Shown in pieces: positions 1 through 12,191 of a stretch of DNA of 64,000 nucleotides. The first letter of the stretch is position 1; the number at the start of each line of letters is the position of its first letter. Source of the stretch: Ryuthela nishihirai (taxonomy: Eukaryota; Arthropoda; Arachnida; Araneae; Heptathelidae); assembly GCA_038380435.1 (NCBI GenBank), contig JAWZYU010000027.1:4895156-4959155 (forward strand), given 5' to 3'. Position numbers and translations under genes: made by a program. The notes beneath the pieces were generated by a model. The model was given only the letters and a program-made list of their open reading frames with translations, was not told the origin of the DNA and did not search any database.

Positions 1-184
1 TCATCACGGGATTTGTTTATTTCATATATAGGGTGTTTTCAGAAAGTCTAGTCAAACTTCTAGGGTGTTTCCAGAAAGTCTAGTCACTAGGGAACTTGTT
101 CTTCTGCACATAGTGATGAAAAAAGTTCCTGTGAACATTGTGCCAGAAGTGCTTCCCTTCCGAATTATAGCACATTTTGAAAGT

Positions 185-295
185 ATAAGTAAGAAGCCTG
201 TGGTGTTTTTGGTAGTTTATTTCAGTTATTAAAGCACACATAAGTAAGAAAGCCTGTGGTGTTTTTGGTAGTTTATTTCAGTTATTAAAGCACAC
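185..295. repeat. Tandem duplication, about 55-bp unit x2
   Basis: The unit beginning ATAAGTAAG and ending AAAGCACAC occurs twice in direct tandem (185-239, 240-295) with near-identity, inside the transposon at 61-806. A diverged relative of the middle of the unit is at 880-915. Confidence 0.85.
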
Positions 296-299
296 TGTA

Positions 300-560
300 A
301 GTACATCAGAGAATGTGTTCGAAATGGCCTCTATAAGCCACAATATATGTCTCACAGATTCTTCTACTTTTGAACACATTCGGAAAGTCCTGGAGTGTTC
401 TGAATTCTTTGACAATCATCCATGATCTGTGTGCAGAGAGCTTGTGTGTCAGCCTTAACATGTCCCCATAAAAAGAAATCTAGTGGATTCAAATTGGGAG
501 AGGATGCAGGCCATGCAGTTTTGTACACCTCTACCAAGCCAATGGGCAGGATATGTACGA
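300..560 (-). pseudogene. Mariner-like transposase C-terminal remnant
   Basis: Read on the - strand, this stretch gives SPNLNPLDFFLWGHVK, the classic third-catalytic-residue block of mariner-type transposases (usually SPDLNP-D-FLWG). A stop codon follows about 35 residues later, and the reading then decays towards a GHFEH-like end. The D of SPD has become N, and nothing of the N-terminal DNA-binding domain or the first two catalytic residues remains. It lies between the long inverted repeats of the element at 61-806. Confidence 0.65.
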
Positions 561-806
561 TTGAGATTATTCAGGAATGGTGGAATTTTGTCCTACATTT
601 GCATACATCTACTATCAGACTTCCAAATAATGAAAATTTACCTAGCATTGTATCTTTTGACAGGCTTTCTTACTTGCACTCTCAAAATATGCTACAACTC
701 AGAAGGGAAACATTTCTGGCCCAATGCTCACAGGAGTTTTTGTTATCACTATGCACAGCAGAAAACATTCCTAAAGTTTAACTAGACCTTTTGGAAACAC
801 CTTGTA

Positions 807-2803
807 TATTTCTATTGTTATTTTGAAGTTGCCCCATTTGAAATCAAATCTTCTAATTTCTCTTCTTTGTAATTGTTGTCGTTTTTGGTAGTTTATAAAT
901 AAAGCACTTAAATTCTTCATAGAATTTTTCTGGACAGTCATTATTTCTTTGGATATAACAGCTGACAAAATAAAGTATTAGACTCCGGATGCAAAAGCTT
1001 TGGGAATCCCTAAACTATCCAGGGATGGAGGTGGAGTATTCAATCAAAATTGTTTTTACAACTTATGAATGGCAAAAATGCATGCAACAGGTTAAATAAA
1101 TTTAATTACAGAAATGCATAAAAAGAAAATTTAATATGTATTATATAAACTTACAAACTGAAAAATGAAAGAATTATAAATAAAACTAAATATCTGCTCT
1201 CTGTGGTGTATGATAAAAGAAAAAAAAAACTAAGTAAAAACAGATGTGCATGCTAAGTAGTGGATTACACTGATCAATAAATATTTTACTGAATTAAATG
1301 TTGAAAATAAAAATAGAGTTTTGATTCCTTAATGCCTGAGACATTACTCTATGTGGTAATCCGCCACTGGATATAAACCTTATATGTTTATTGTGCTGTC
1401 CATAATTAAAAAACATCACCCGGTAATGTTCCATCATGTTATGTAAACTCGTGGTCATTAATTATTTCACCAGCCATTAGTGTTCATTTTCAGATTCTCT
1501 CTTCAGGAAGATTTTTTTCTACTACTATACTGCTAGTTCACTGTTAACATCTGAATAGTCAATAAAAATGTTAATATTTTGAACCATTTACTTTATTAAA
1601 GATTTAATAAGTGTATAGAGGGTTTGTTCAAGATTCATTTTAAAACTGTTCAGATGAGTGTTATAAGCTGTGCATTATTTCCGCTACCAGTATTCTTTAA
1701 ATATTCAATTAATATTGCTGAAAATCCAGATTCTCGTAGATTTAATTTATATACTTAACTCATCTGTCACATTTTCTCACTTCGATCTTGCCTTGTTATT
1801 GATGTAACAAGGGACTTTCTACTTTAGACAGTCTCTGTGCTAAAGCATTTTTCTTTCAAGGGAGCGCCAAGAAGCAACTGATTTTTTGCAGATTGCAAAA
1901 GTTATGATCTGATGAATAGCTGATATGAAATTAACACTGAAAATGGAGTGTGATTTTTACTGATTTTCACTATATCACAAAAACATTCCAAAAAAAAAAA
2001 ACTCTTTACAGACAATTTCGTTTCATTTTATGCCATCGTAAGGAGCAGAAAAGAAAGAACTACTTTTCAAACAATTTTGCATAGTTGAAAATAAAGATAG
2101 TATTTCAAGATTAATTTAAATATTTTTAATTGGAAAAACTACATTTCCCAATAACCTAACTTTAGTATGAAAAAAAAAGTTTATATTATTTAAAAGTGAA
2201 AAAAAGAAATAACAATTGCAGATACACTGGATAATTAGCTTTAATATGATGTATAATTTTAGTGACTCACATTTTGACTTTTTCTGCATATTTTTCCATT
2301 TTGCATCACTGCGTCATGACATCCTCTTTAAGTATACAACTTTGACACCCTCTTCCTTCATGTCTCCCTATTGTCTGTGTTTTAAACTCTGGCCCAAAAA
2401 CTATCTGAGATTTCAATTCCATTCTTTTATATTTTTCTCTAATCAATTTATCATGGTCTTTAGCCCATTATTTTTTTATTAAGTAAGAACCAACTGCCGA
2501 CAGCCAGCCTTGAGATAAGCTTTTGTGACCAGCCTAGTGGAAAATATCACAGTGGCCTAGCCCACCACTGTTTAAAAACACAGGCCAGTGTTATACAATG
2601 TGACTTTGACTACTCACATTCACTAAATTTGCTGTCCTGTTTATGAAGTGGAGGAACAATTCCTTGGCATTATTTTATACTAAACGTTATTCATTTGTCC
2701 TTTGAGGATTGAATTTTGGCCATCTTGGCAAAGTGCCAAAAAGTTAATGCACCAATGCAAAAACAGCATTAGGTATTCTCAGAGTGGCTCAGTCCAAGAC
2801 ACT
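807..2803. other. AT-rich non-coding stretch
   Basis: No coding exon, tRNA-like block or terminal repeat could be recognised. There are A/T homopolymers and short random open frames only. It presumably belongs to an upstream ALG3 intron, because the exon at 6060 opens with an acceptor site. Confidence 0.5.
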
Positions 2804-2821
2804 GGGGGGGGGGGGGGGGGG
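2804..2821 (+). repeat. Poly-G run (18 G)
   Basis: An uninterrupted run of 18 G in an AT-rich context. Similar G or C runs occur at 16841-16855, 35015-35027, 43199-43210 and 54757-54772, several of them beside SINE or repeat ends. Confidence 0.9.
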
Positions 2822-2859
2822 CATCTTTTAAAACCATTATAAAACTTGCAATTGAAAAA

Positions 2860-3430
2860 AATTTCTGCCAAAGAGGGGTGGGGGAGTTAAAAACCGTTGC
2901 CAAAATTGCCCTCCCACAAAGGAAATAATTTTTGCTTCCATATCCAAGATCTCATTCATTTTCAGGAAAAAATAAAAGATGAAAGTTTTTGACTGGAAAG
3001 AAATAATAAAAGAAAAATTAACCTATAACCTAATGCAATATTAAATAAATTACTAGCAGCTACAAATTTTAAGTAGCCAGCGATGTAGTATAACTCCAAA
3101 AAATCAATAATAATCGATAGCTTGATAACCTACAGAAATGATAATGAAGGTTTAATTATAAAAGTAACTAACTAGATGCATGGTGATGATATCCAATGTG
3201 TGGGAACAACACTGCAAACAATCCATGATGTAAGCATTTGACTACATGTGCCAGCAATTAACTAGGTCAATAAATTATATATTTTTTATAAGATACACAT
3301 AAGAAAATTTTAAAATGGCAATTTCTATTTTTTTTTAAATCGAAGTTTATTTGTTGTACTAAAAACAAGCATAGATATCCTCTGTCTCTCATTTTGGATT
3401 CTGTCAACATGTATAAACAATCTGGATACA
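2860..3430 (+). repeat. Unclassified interspersed repeat R1, copy 1
   Basis: This copy shares ordered blocks with 34200-34905 (for example ATCCAAGATCTCATTCATTT, then AACCTAATGCAAT, then AATCAATAATAATCGAT, then AGATG-ATGGTGA) and with 27650-27830. Its far end (3300-3430) resembles 41230-41350 (opposite strand) and 35940-36060. It has no coding capacity. It may be a non-autonomous DNA element, since elsewhere the family forms a large inverted repeat. Confidence 0.7.
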
Positions 3431-4409
3431 TAAAGGATTAATATTCTTTATTGATACGTTCAGTTGCTTTTGATAAATTTGGAATGCTCATTTTCAAAGA
3501 TAATTTTTTTTGTTACTAGAAATTCAAATTATTTAAATATTTAGAAATATTAATAGTAATATTTTAATAGTATGTGATGAATCCAGAAAGAAATTTTAAT
3601 TAAACTCTTTAAGAAAAAAATTTTTTTTTGCATCTCCATGGAGTAAAGTGGTGGGGGAGTCTCTGCTGTCAGTGCAAACCTCTTGACTGCCTATGACCAA
3701 AATTCGAAATTTAAATAATGAATAGACTAAATAATATTCATTTAAAAATTTTCCATTTTTCAACTTTAGAACCTTCCAAATGGTAGAAATTCAAACTATT
3801 GGGAGATTTGAAAATGCAAATTGCAATATCCAATATATCTATCCAATCTGAGAATAATTTTTTTATTTATCTACTAAAACAAAAAAAAATGAAAATAAAA
3901 GTATATTTAATCCTCAAGTAATCAGGTGAAATTCTGTAGTGTAAGTAGTTGGGTATGGGTAAAAATGCTCAAAATGTTATGTATTATAGCTTGTAAATTG
4001 GAAATATTTAAAATAACTGTTACTTTTCTGTTGATAAAATGCTTAAAACATAATATATGTAAGAAAATTCAAATTTAGTTTTATTTTTAATCACATTTTT
4101 AAACCTTTTTTAAAAGTCACAAAATAACAGTTTACTTTCACGAAAAATATTAAAGTAAAAACATCTTTTTTTATACCTATGTTTGGAATTTTCATAAATC
4201 TAGAAATAAGGAAATGAAAAAAAAAAATCAACAACTGTTAAATTCAAAGAGAGAGAAAATCTGAATTGAAATTACACTGTGCAATTGGAAAAAGTCTTCT
4301 TTGTGCAACCATTACAAACATCCTATTGCATTTGTAATAGTTTCAACATTCATTAACAAAAGTTCATCACATTCTGATTGTTCACTTTTTGAATCATAAT
4401 CACTCTTCA
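3431..4409. other. AT-rich non-coding stretch
   Basis: Nothing recognisable beyond A/T tracts. Confidence 0.5.
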
Positions 4410-5275
4410 TAGACTAATTCAGCATAAAGTTTTGAACACAATTATTATGTAAGTCGATGTAAGTATAAAAGAAAAATTGCCTTGAGCTAGTTGAATTCGA
4501 TGTGTCCTGATGACATGCCAGATGCTCTGACCACTGAGCTTGTTGATTAGTTTCTTCTGTTGTTGATGTTAATTCTCATCACTGTAAAATCAGCTACTAG
4601 TGGCTGTCTTATAACTGAAAGTTATGGATATTTTATTGCAGCTCTTCTCAAGCTTGGGCTCATGTTCATATGTATCCCTAATACTTATGCACTTATGGAT
4701 GCATTATTAGTTACCATTAGTAATATTTTTATATCTACAGCAATTCTTAGTTACAAAGTTTCGAACACTATTGTGCTGTAAGTTGACATGGGTATAGAGG
4801 AAAAATTTTCTTCAGCCTGTTGGGATTGAACCTAGACTTCCCAATGATGTCAGGTACTCTGACCAGTGAACTACCGGCTACTGATCAGTTATCCTCAACA
4901 CTGCAAGTTAAGAATCTTTTATTGCAGCCCTTCCCAGGCTTGGGCTCATGACGCCACACTCCATGGACCATTTGACTGGCATTTTTTTTTATGTGAGTAA
5001 ATCTCAATTTCCATGTGTATCTCTAGTACTCACTTTTATGGATGCAGTTTCCATTAATAAAATTTTTATATCTACAGCACTTAGTTACAAAGTTTTCAGC
5101 ACTATTATGCTGAATCTCATCAGGAGGTCAGGTTCAGATTCCACCTAGCTCAAGACAATTTTTCATCAATATCCACGTCGAGTTACAGTATAATAATGTT
5201 CAAAACTTTGTAAATGAGAAGTGCTGTAGATATAAGAAAGTTACTACTAGTAATTAATAATGCATCCAACTGATT
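4410..5275. repeat. Mosaic of decayed tRNA-derived SINE copies (SINE3-like)
   Basis: Three tRNA-like blocks are visible: 4480-4560 and 4810-4900 on the - strand and 5108-5165 on the + strand. Each shows the SINE3 sequence around its ATCAGGA/CTCAAGACAA segment. Between them a tail motif (GTTACAAAGTTT, ACAGCACTTAGTTAC) recurs at 4420, 4745 and 5080, and inverted at 5190-5240. The copies are truncated and interleaved. Short open frames here are chance. Confidence 0.6.
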
Positions 5276-6059
5276 CAGCAGAATTGGAAAAGTCTTCAAA
5301 ATCATTAAACAGAAACAGAAGCTCTTTTGTTTTTAGCCATATTTCACTTTTAAGTGTACTAAAAGAAATGTTCAAATAACCACAAATCTCTCCAAATATG
5401 ACAGTATTAGTGGTTAAGGCCAAAAAAAAGGCTGTTTTTGTTACATAAGTAGTCAGGTAAGAATCAAAATGCTCAATGTGGGATATGCACCCAACTCTAG
5501 ATAATGTGCACACTGACTTGACAAGGTCATTGATAATTAGGAAGGTACTGAGATAAAGGTGTGGCTAGATAAAAATGGAAAACATTGAATATGTAACCTG
5601 AGTGGCAGTTTGATCCACACCTGACTACCTGACGGTTAAAGTTCTAAAAATTGTCTTTGTCATTTAATACTGAATAATATTTTGAATATTGAAAAATAAA
5701 ATTATTTAGCAGGTCATAATATATAATCTTGATCATGAAGTTAAGTTTCAGTTGTTTTTGCAATTCAGCTGCTCATTGGTTTAATGCCGTAATGTGCTTA
5801 GAACTGTTCCATTCCTCTAAGTTTGACTTCTGTAATATTTCCATAAATTAACTAAAATAAATGCTTTTATAATCAGTATAATTTAAATAGTCAGCCATAA
5901 CACACTTTGGTCTTGTTTTTACATTTTACCATTAAGTTCTTTTTAAATTTATTGTTCATTGTTCATTAGATATAATCACAATTCCAAAAAACAAGAATTT
6001 TTAGTCATAACTATTTCTAATCTGTTATCTGACTAATTAACATAATTTTCCTTTTATAG
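5276..6059. other. Intronic sequence upstream of the ALG3 exon
   Basis: No gene or classified repeat seen. It ends in a pyrimidine-rich tract and TATAG, the acceptor for the exon at 6060. Confidence 0.5.
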
Positions 6060-6262
6060 GTTATTGTTGGTCTTCCCTTCTTATTTGCAAATCCACTAGG
6101 CTATATAACTCGAGCATTTAATATGGGAAGAATATTTTTGTATCAGTGGACTGTAAACTGGCGTTTCCTACCTGAAGAAATATTTGTGTCTCGCTACTTC
6201 CATATTACACTATTGCTTCTGCATTTCATTGTCATTTTATTTTTCTGCTATCAATGGAAAAG
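6060..6262 (+). CDS. ALG3: ALG3 exon (fourth from last): Dol-P-Man:Man5GlcNAc2-PP-Dol alpha-1,3-mannosyltransferase
   Basis: ALG3 is a multi-pass ER membrane enzyme. It transfers mannose from dolichol-P-mannose to Man5GlcNAc2-PP-dolichol, the first lumenal step of N-glycan precursor assembly. The exon opens in phase 0 after CTTTTATAG and reads VIVGLPFLFANPLGYITRAF, then the diagnostic family block FLYQWTVNWRFLPEEIF. A hydrophobic membrane segment rich in L, I and F follows, ending CYQWK. The donor is AAAAG/GTATAA; 203 nt leave two bases (AG) to be completed by the next exon. Upstream exons of this gene were not found in the window. Homology is judged by recall of the family; the motif match is very strong. 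Confidence 0.92.
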
Positions 6263-6329
6263 GTATAACTTCATATATAGAACACTTTGTGATTGCACCC
6301 ATTTTAATAAAGCATTGTTTATTCTTGGA

Positions 6330-6560
6330 TACCATGTATTAATCCTTCCACTGTTCAGCCTAAAACTCTGGTTTACATCCAGAGGCCAAGCTATTTTCTC
6401 TCTATCTCAGATAAAAAAATTTAACTTTAGAACTTTTTTGCCAAATGACTAATAAAAGGAATTATGGCATAATTATTTAATTCTGGATTTTTTTGAAAAT
6501 GAAATATTTAAAAAAAAGGACAACTAGTTTTATTTTAATAGGTCTTTTTTAGAGTCATAA
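6330..6560 (+). repeat. Unclassified interspersed repeat R2, copy 1
   Basis: It matches 33600-33820 in order: GGTTTACATCCAGAGGCC, then TTTTGCCAAA-GACTAAT, AAAGGAATTATGGCAT, TTCTGGATTTT and TTTTATTTTAATAG. It has no coding content. It lies 70 bp inside the ALG3 intron. Confidence 0.75.
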
Positions 6561-6759
6561 TAAAAAAAATTGCATCTTGGTACATGAAAATTTAGTTAAA
6601 AAAACCTAATAAAGAGAAATGATTATAATGCACATGACTTTTTTTACAGTAATATAGTGAAAAAATAAATCTCACTATGCAATTAAGGCTTAATTTTAGA
6701 AAACATAATGAATGAAACAGTTAAATTATATATTAATTGAAATTTCTTCCTGAAAATGC

Positions 6760-7235
6760 CTGAATTTGCCAACAAAATATCAAACAGCCTGTAACTGCAG
6801 TCATGAGGAAAAGACCTGTTCCCCCATCACTCAAGGATGAAGCCATCCATCTGGTTGGAATTTCCTCCAATATAGGGTTAGTGATGTTAGTAGAAACATG
6901 GATTAGGTACCCATGGCTGTCAACCCACAACAGAAAACAGAGACTTTTAACTTTTAACAGAAACCCACCAGTGCAGCAAGTTCAGGATCTGTAATCATAC
7001 TGAAAGCCATTACACATTCTAGTTAGTATAAGTGGTCAGTACCAAGACCCTGTGAAGTAGACCACTGCTCATTAGGGTAGGGGGAAAAAAGCATAGTGGC
7101 CATATTTTAGATCAAAAGATGACACTGATTTTGCAGCCTTTCCCTTCTGTTTCCTTTGAGAAGAGAATATCTCTTTTGAAAAGTACTAATGGCCTATACC
7201 ATGATAAGGCAGGGTTAATCTTTGGTATTAGATCT
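6760..7235 (-). mobile_element. RTE-like LINE, 5' end fragment
   Basis: This is the reverse complement of the 5' leader and first codons of the RTE-like element: compare 21830-22200 in the same orientation and 7244-7860 inverted. It runs from the region encoding the start of the endonuclease ORF out to the distal leader with the AAAGAGATATTCTCTTT segment. It therefore sits head-to-head with the fuller copy that begins at 7244. Confidence 0.8.
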
Positions 7236-7243
7236 TTAAAATC

Positions 7244-10200
7244 GGTCTGTAAATGGTAGCTAGGTAGTCACTGGAAGGAGAGCTATGCACCAATCCCCTG
7301 TGATGACGCATAGAACCGGCCAGGCCTAGCACCTAATGTCCTACGCCGCCTTCTCATAGTGCAGGCCGTTAGTACCTTTCAAAAGAGATACTCTCTTGTG
7401 GAAGTGAACGGAATGGGAGGGCTGCCAGATTAGTGTGGCCTACTGATCTGGACAAGTATGGCTACTTTACTTTTTTTTCCTACCCTGCTGAGGAGTGGTC
7501 ACACACACAGGGTCCTGGTACTGACCATATAAACCCACTGGACTGGACAGATATATGGTTCTGAGCTTGATTATGGATCCTGATTTTGCTGCACAAGTGG
7601 GCTTCTGTGGAGGGAAAATCTTCCGCTGTGTTTTCTGTTTGTTTGTGGGTTGACAGCCCCAAGTGAATAGATTCACAGGATATGTTTATCAGCTGGTGGA
7701 TAATCCTGAGCAGAGGTCATCGCAGGCACTTGAACTCTTTGCTTCTACGGGCATCGTCAAATTCTACATTGGAGGAAGTCTTCCAGTGTAGATGGCTTAA
7801 GCCTTTAGTGGTGGGGGAACGGGTCTTTGCCCCATGTCTGCGATTAGGGGGCTGTTTGATATTGTCGGCATTCCTTCTCTCAATAAACATAGTTTCTTTA
7901 AACATCCTACTAACCATTTTCTCTCCATAGGTGGTTGGAATGTGAGGACTCTGCACAGAGCTTTTTCTCTTGATGTCCTCACACAAGAATTCCACCATTA
8001 TAATTTAGATATTCTCGGTTTGCAAGAGACCAGATGGACAGATAAAGGTCAGATTCTTAAAAATAATCTTAAATTTCTCTTTTCAGGGAGGGACGACAAT
8101 AAGCATCACCAAGGCGTGGGTCTGCTTCTCAGCAGACACGCTAGTGATGCTCTTCTAGGATATGAGTGCATTAATGAAAGGTTTCTTACAGCAAAATTTC
8201 AGACAAGCGTTAAACACCTGAATGTTATCTGCTGTTATGCCCCCACTGAGGATGCCGATGAGGATGAGAAGGATAGGTTTTATGAACAACTTCAGGATAT
8301 TTTGAATTCTGTCAAGAAAGGAGATATTACCCTTGTTCTAGGTGACTTCAATGCCAAAGTTGGTACTGACTCTGACCTTTGGGGAGGAGTTATAGGCCCT
8401 TTTGGTATTGGTAGCTGCAATGGGCAACGTCTCCTATAGGTAAGTAAACTCAATGGATTCAGAATAACTAACACTTATTACAAACACCGCGACATACATA
8501 AGTACACATGGGTTTCACCCGATGGGCTGCATAAGAATATGATTGATTATATATTAATTAACAGCAAATGGGCTAGTTCTGTTAGGAATACCACGTCATA
8601 TAGGGGAGCTGAAATTGGATCTGACCATTGCCTTGTTAAAAGTGTCTTGCAACTTAAACTTAAAAAGTGTTGTGCTAGGGTTGAAAATTTTATTTTTAAT
8701 ACTGAAGCTCTGAAAGATCCAGTTATAGTCAAAGCTTACCATGATAGGTTACTTAGTCATTATGACAGTCATGGTATGCTTACTACTGAAGTTGAGGAAG
8801 AATGGGATCATTTTAAACAGGCTTTTTTGGATACTAACAGTACTCTTTTAGGAATAAAGGAGCAGAAGCGGCAGAATTATCTGAGTGATAAGGCACTTGA
8901 GCTTATTTCGGAAAGAAAGAACTGCAGGAATGTCCTTAATTAATACCCTACTAGTCCTAATAGAAAGCATTACAGAGAACTTAATAAACGTGTACAAAAT
9001 CAGTTAGCTGCTGATAAGAATCTTTGGCTTGATGGTTTGGCTGACAAATCCGAGGAAACAGTTAGACAGCACAACAGCAGAGAGCTGTACTAGATAGTTA
9101 ATGTTTTGTGTGGTAGAAAACGGACAAGTGTACAGGGATTGAAGGATAAACAAGGTAAGGTTATAGAAGGTGAGGATTCTGTCATGGCTAGGTGGGCTGA
9201 GCATTTCAGTGATGTTCTAAACAATGCGGTTAGTTCTACTCCCATTGTTTGTAATGATGATAGATGCATTGGCAGCTTTAATGTTGGCCCTATAACACAA
9301 TCTGAAGTTATTTTGGCTATCTCTAAACTTAAACTTCATAAATCCCCAGGGGTAGATGAAATTACTACAGAAATGCTCAGAGCTGGGAATGTTTCGGTTA
9401 CCACTTGGATGACTGAAATTTTGAATAACTTTTATGATAAAGGCATGGTTCCTAAAGATTTTACCAGAGCTATTATTATCCTTATTTCCAAAAAAGGCGA
9501 TCGCAGTTCTTGTGATAACTATAGGAGTATCAATCTCTGTTCCACGTAAAGTTCTTTGCATGATTGTGTGTAATAGAATTAAGAACCTGGTTGACAGGCA
9601 ATTGTGTGATGAGCAATGTGGATTCAGAAGTGGTAGGGGATGTGTAGATCAGATATTTTCACTTACACAAATTCTTGAGAAATGTTTAGAGTTTCAAAAA
9701 CCTTTGGTTACTAGCTTTGTTGATTTCAAAAAGGCTTTCAACTCTGTTGATCGTCATAATTTGTGGTTGATTGTGAAATCATATGGTATACCAGACAAGT
9801 TAGTTCACCTAATGAAAGCTCTCTATAATAACACTGAGTCGTGTGTGAGAGTTGGTAAGGCTTGTAGTAATTGGTTTAGCATTACTTCTGGTGTTCGACA
9901 AGGGTGCATTTTGTCTCCTTTTCTCTTTAGTTTGGTTATTGATTATGTTATGCGAAATTCACTTCGAGGGAAAGATTTTGGCCTTAAATTGGCTGGAGAT
10001 AAGAAAGTTTCTGATTTAGATTATGCTGATGATTTAGCACTTTTGGCAAATGATGTTGATGAGATCAACTCTTTCATTCAAGCTGTTGATGAAACTGGTA
10101 GTAGAGTAGGTTTGGTTATGAACAGAGAGAAAACTAAAATGATGAAAATTGGTCAGGCAGGCTATGATTCAGTTAATCTGAATGGTTGCAGTCTTGAGCA

Positions 10201-10777
10201 GGTGTCACAGTTTAATTATCTTGGGAACTATGTAACAAATACTGGTGATGTGCGGCATGAGATTAACAGATGAATAGGGATTGCTGTTATTTATAGGCGT
10301 ATACACCTATAATAGTTTGGTTGTTTCTAGGGTTACTAATGATAGTGAAACTTGGACACTTTGTAAACACGATAACAGGAAACTAGATGCTTTTTATTCT
10401 AGATGCTTACGCAGTATCTTTGGCATTAGGTGGTTCAACTTTTTAATTAATGATGAGGTTAAGCAAATGAGTCTGCAACCTCCGTTAAGCAGCATGTTGT
10501 GCAGAGAGAGACTCTGTTGGTTTGGCCATGTTGCCCGTATGGATAACTATAGATTGGTGAATAGGGTTATGAACAGTGTGGCTAAAGGCCTCAGAAAGAG
10601 GGGGAGACCTAGGATGCGGTGGGCAGACAATGTCAAACAGGACCTTGTTAGAATTGGTGTGCAGTGGCCGGATGCAGCAGATGTAGCTCAGGACAGACAT
10701 GCTTGGAGAACTAAATTGCACTGTCTGGTTGGACCTCTGTACCCATGGCTGCTTGAGGAGGTGGATGATGATGATGA
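7244..10777 (+). mobile_element. RTE-like non-LTR retrotransposon, near full-length copy A
   Basis: About 3.5 kb: a roughly 590-bp leader, one long endonuclease-reverse transcriptase frame, and a short 3' end finishing CATGGCTGCTTGAGGA followed by a (GAT)n tail. The leader start is set by the matching 5' boundary of the copy at 48541 (GGTCTGTAAATGG...). A single ORF with N-terminal AP endonuclease, no RNase H and a microsatellite tail fits the RTE/BovB group, but clade placement is my inference. The copy lies in the first visible ALG3 intron, in gene orientation. Confidence 0.85.
7834..10740 (+). pseudogene. Endonuclease-reverse transcriptase of RTE-like copy A (broken)
   Basis: The endonuclease part shows LQETRW, CCYAPTED, LGDFNAKVG, IDYILI and SDH blocks (7930-8640). 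The reverse transcriptase part shows KSPGVDEITTEM (9340), CGFRSGRGCVDQ (9618), VDFKKAFNSVDR (9720), GVRQGCILSPFLFSLVIDY (9890) and the catalytic LDYADDLALLA (10015). The C-terminal region contains GHVARM and RGRPRMRWADNVKQDL. Breaks visible against the other copies are an in-frame TAG at 8437 (CAG elsewhere), TAA at 8941, a small deletion near 9530 that shifts frame, TGA at 10271 (CGA elsewhere), and a deletion just after it. Two C-to-T type stops fit ordinary decay. The copy is not functional. Confidence 0.85.
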
Positions 10778-12187
10778 GGCTAATATAATATTTCCTTTTC
10801 CCCTTCTTATATCCCTCATGAGTTCTTTTAGATATATTTTCATTGTACTTTTTGTTATTCCAAAATAGGATTTATTTTGCTGGGCATTATTGGTTTTCAT
10901 TGGAATTTTGTAAACAGCACCTGTTTTGATTTTGAAATCTCTGTTAATTTTAATTGGCCACAGGATGATATTATTGCTGGAGACAGGTACTTTATATATA
11001 TCTAAATGATTTCATTATATAAATATGGTATTAGTTAACCAGTATATAGTAGGAATGATTTTGGTGAATTTTGATTTCTTTTCTATCTTCGTTTTGTGCC
11101 AGGGTTTAGTGGTTTTATTCACAGTTCTGGTAGCCATTTTTACAATTTTTTTTTTCAAATTTTGGGAATGCCTTGCATTAAAAGCCATTTATAAATATTT
11201 CTTTTTTACATTTTTGTAAAATCTATAGGTGCTGGCATACTTTTTGTTTCACAGAAAGGCTGTTTTTATGGCTTGCTTTGTCAAACATGAGTTTATCATA
11301 AACCTTTATATCAAATTTATGCTTTTGGCGGTGTATGAGCACATGTCCATGAATCGTATTGTTTGTTCTTTTTCTCTTTCAGCAGTAAATTTATAGTTGG
11401 GCAAATCTGGTTTAGATCCCTTTGCAATTGAGTTATGAGATCATTATGTTCTCAATAGTTCTTTATAAAAAGAACAATCCAGTTAAGAAGAGTTGTAGCA
11501 AACTTTTTTATGTATTTTACAGTAACAGTAATTTTTTTAAGTGATATAAAATTTTTCTGCAAAGTAAAATTAAAAAAAAAAGGTTTGTGTTTTCAAAAAC
11601 TGCATGGTGCATTTATAACAAATTGTACAGTGCTCAGCCATTTAAAATAAACAAAAGCAAAAGAAAGCTGCAATCACACATCTGGACCTTTTTTTGAAAC
11701 TGTGAAATAAAACTATACACTGAGTCGAGAATTAGAACTTAAAAGTGCAGTGATAAACCATGAAATAAAGAACTTCCAACCTCACATCATGAAACAACAC
11801 CATTCTGAAGAACTGGATTTTGATGCTATTTTGCAATATTGTCTAAAGGTATTTATAGCTATGTATCTATCCAATATATTTATACCTTTAAACTGCCATA
11901 CAGCTTTAAATAGTGGGTTTGATTTTTTTTAATATGTTAGTAAATACAATATAAATAAATAATAACAGTAAAATAATAATAAATTAAAAGTTTCAGTAAA
12001 ATATTTTATTATTTATAAAAAAAAAAATTACAAAGGAAATGCAACTTAAAATTTGTTTAAGCAAAATAATTTCACAGCTGTTTTCTTAATATTTAAACAA
12101 GTTAGCAATTTTATACTATTAAAGCTGTAGGACAGTTTAAAGGTATACACCAATTGTTTATACAATTTTTAAGTTTTATTTCCTTCC
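10778..12187. other. AT-rich ALG3 intron sequence
   Basis: No exon, SINE head or transposon end recognised. The short open frames here have no recognisable motif. Confidence 0.5.
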
Positions 12188-12191
12188 TTAA

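Larger units (their letters stand above)
61..806 (-). mobile_element. Decayed mariner-type DNA transposon with long terminal inverted repeats
   Basis: The two ends are inverted copies of each other over roughly 140 bp (61-205 and 663-806), starting with GGTGTTTCC next to TA dinucleotides. The interior encodes, on the - strand, the end of a mariner-like transposase. The outermost left repeat is partly duplicated: a second copy of its first 26 bp lies at 29-54. The element is far shorter than an autonomous mariner (about 1.3 kb), so it is an internally deleted, dead copy. Family assignment rests on the transposase motif only. Confidence 0.7.

Noticed and set aside
422..785. Open frames on the + strand in the first 800 bp
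   Set aside because: Antisense to a decayed mariner-like transposase; no independent motif.
2804..2821. Poly-G and poly-C runs as G-quadruplex regulators
   Set aside because: Single homopolymer runs beside repeats; nothing links them to a promoter. Possible sequencing or assembly length errors.
6760..7244. Twin-priming inversion of RTE copy A
   Set aside because: The inverted piece duplicates, rather than replaces, the leader of copy A, so two insertions or a duplication are needed.
10964..10988. Possible micro-exon (CACAG/GATGATATT...GACAG/GTACTT)
   Set aside because: Consensus splice signals but no ALG3 homology and 23 nt would break the established phase between the exons at 6060 and 12933.
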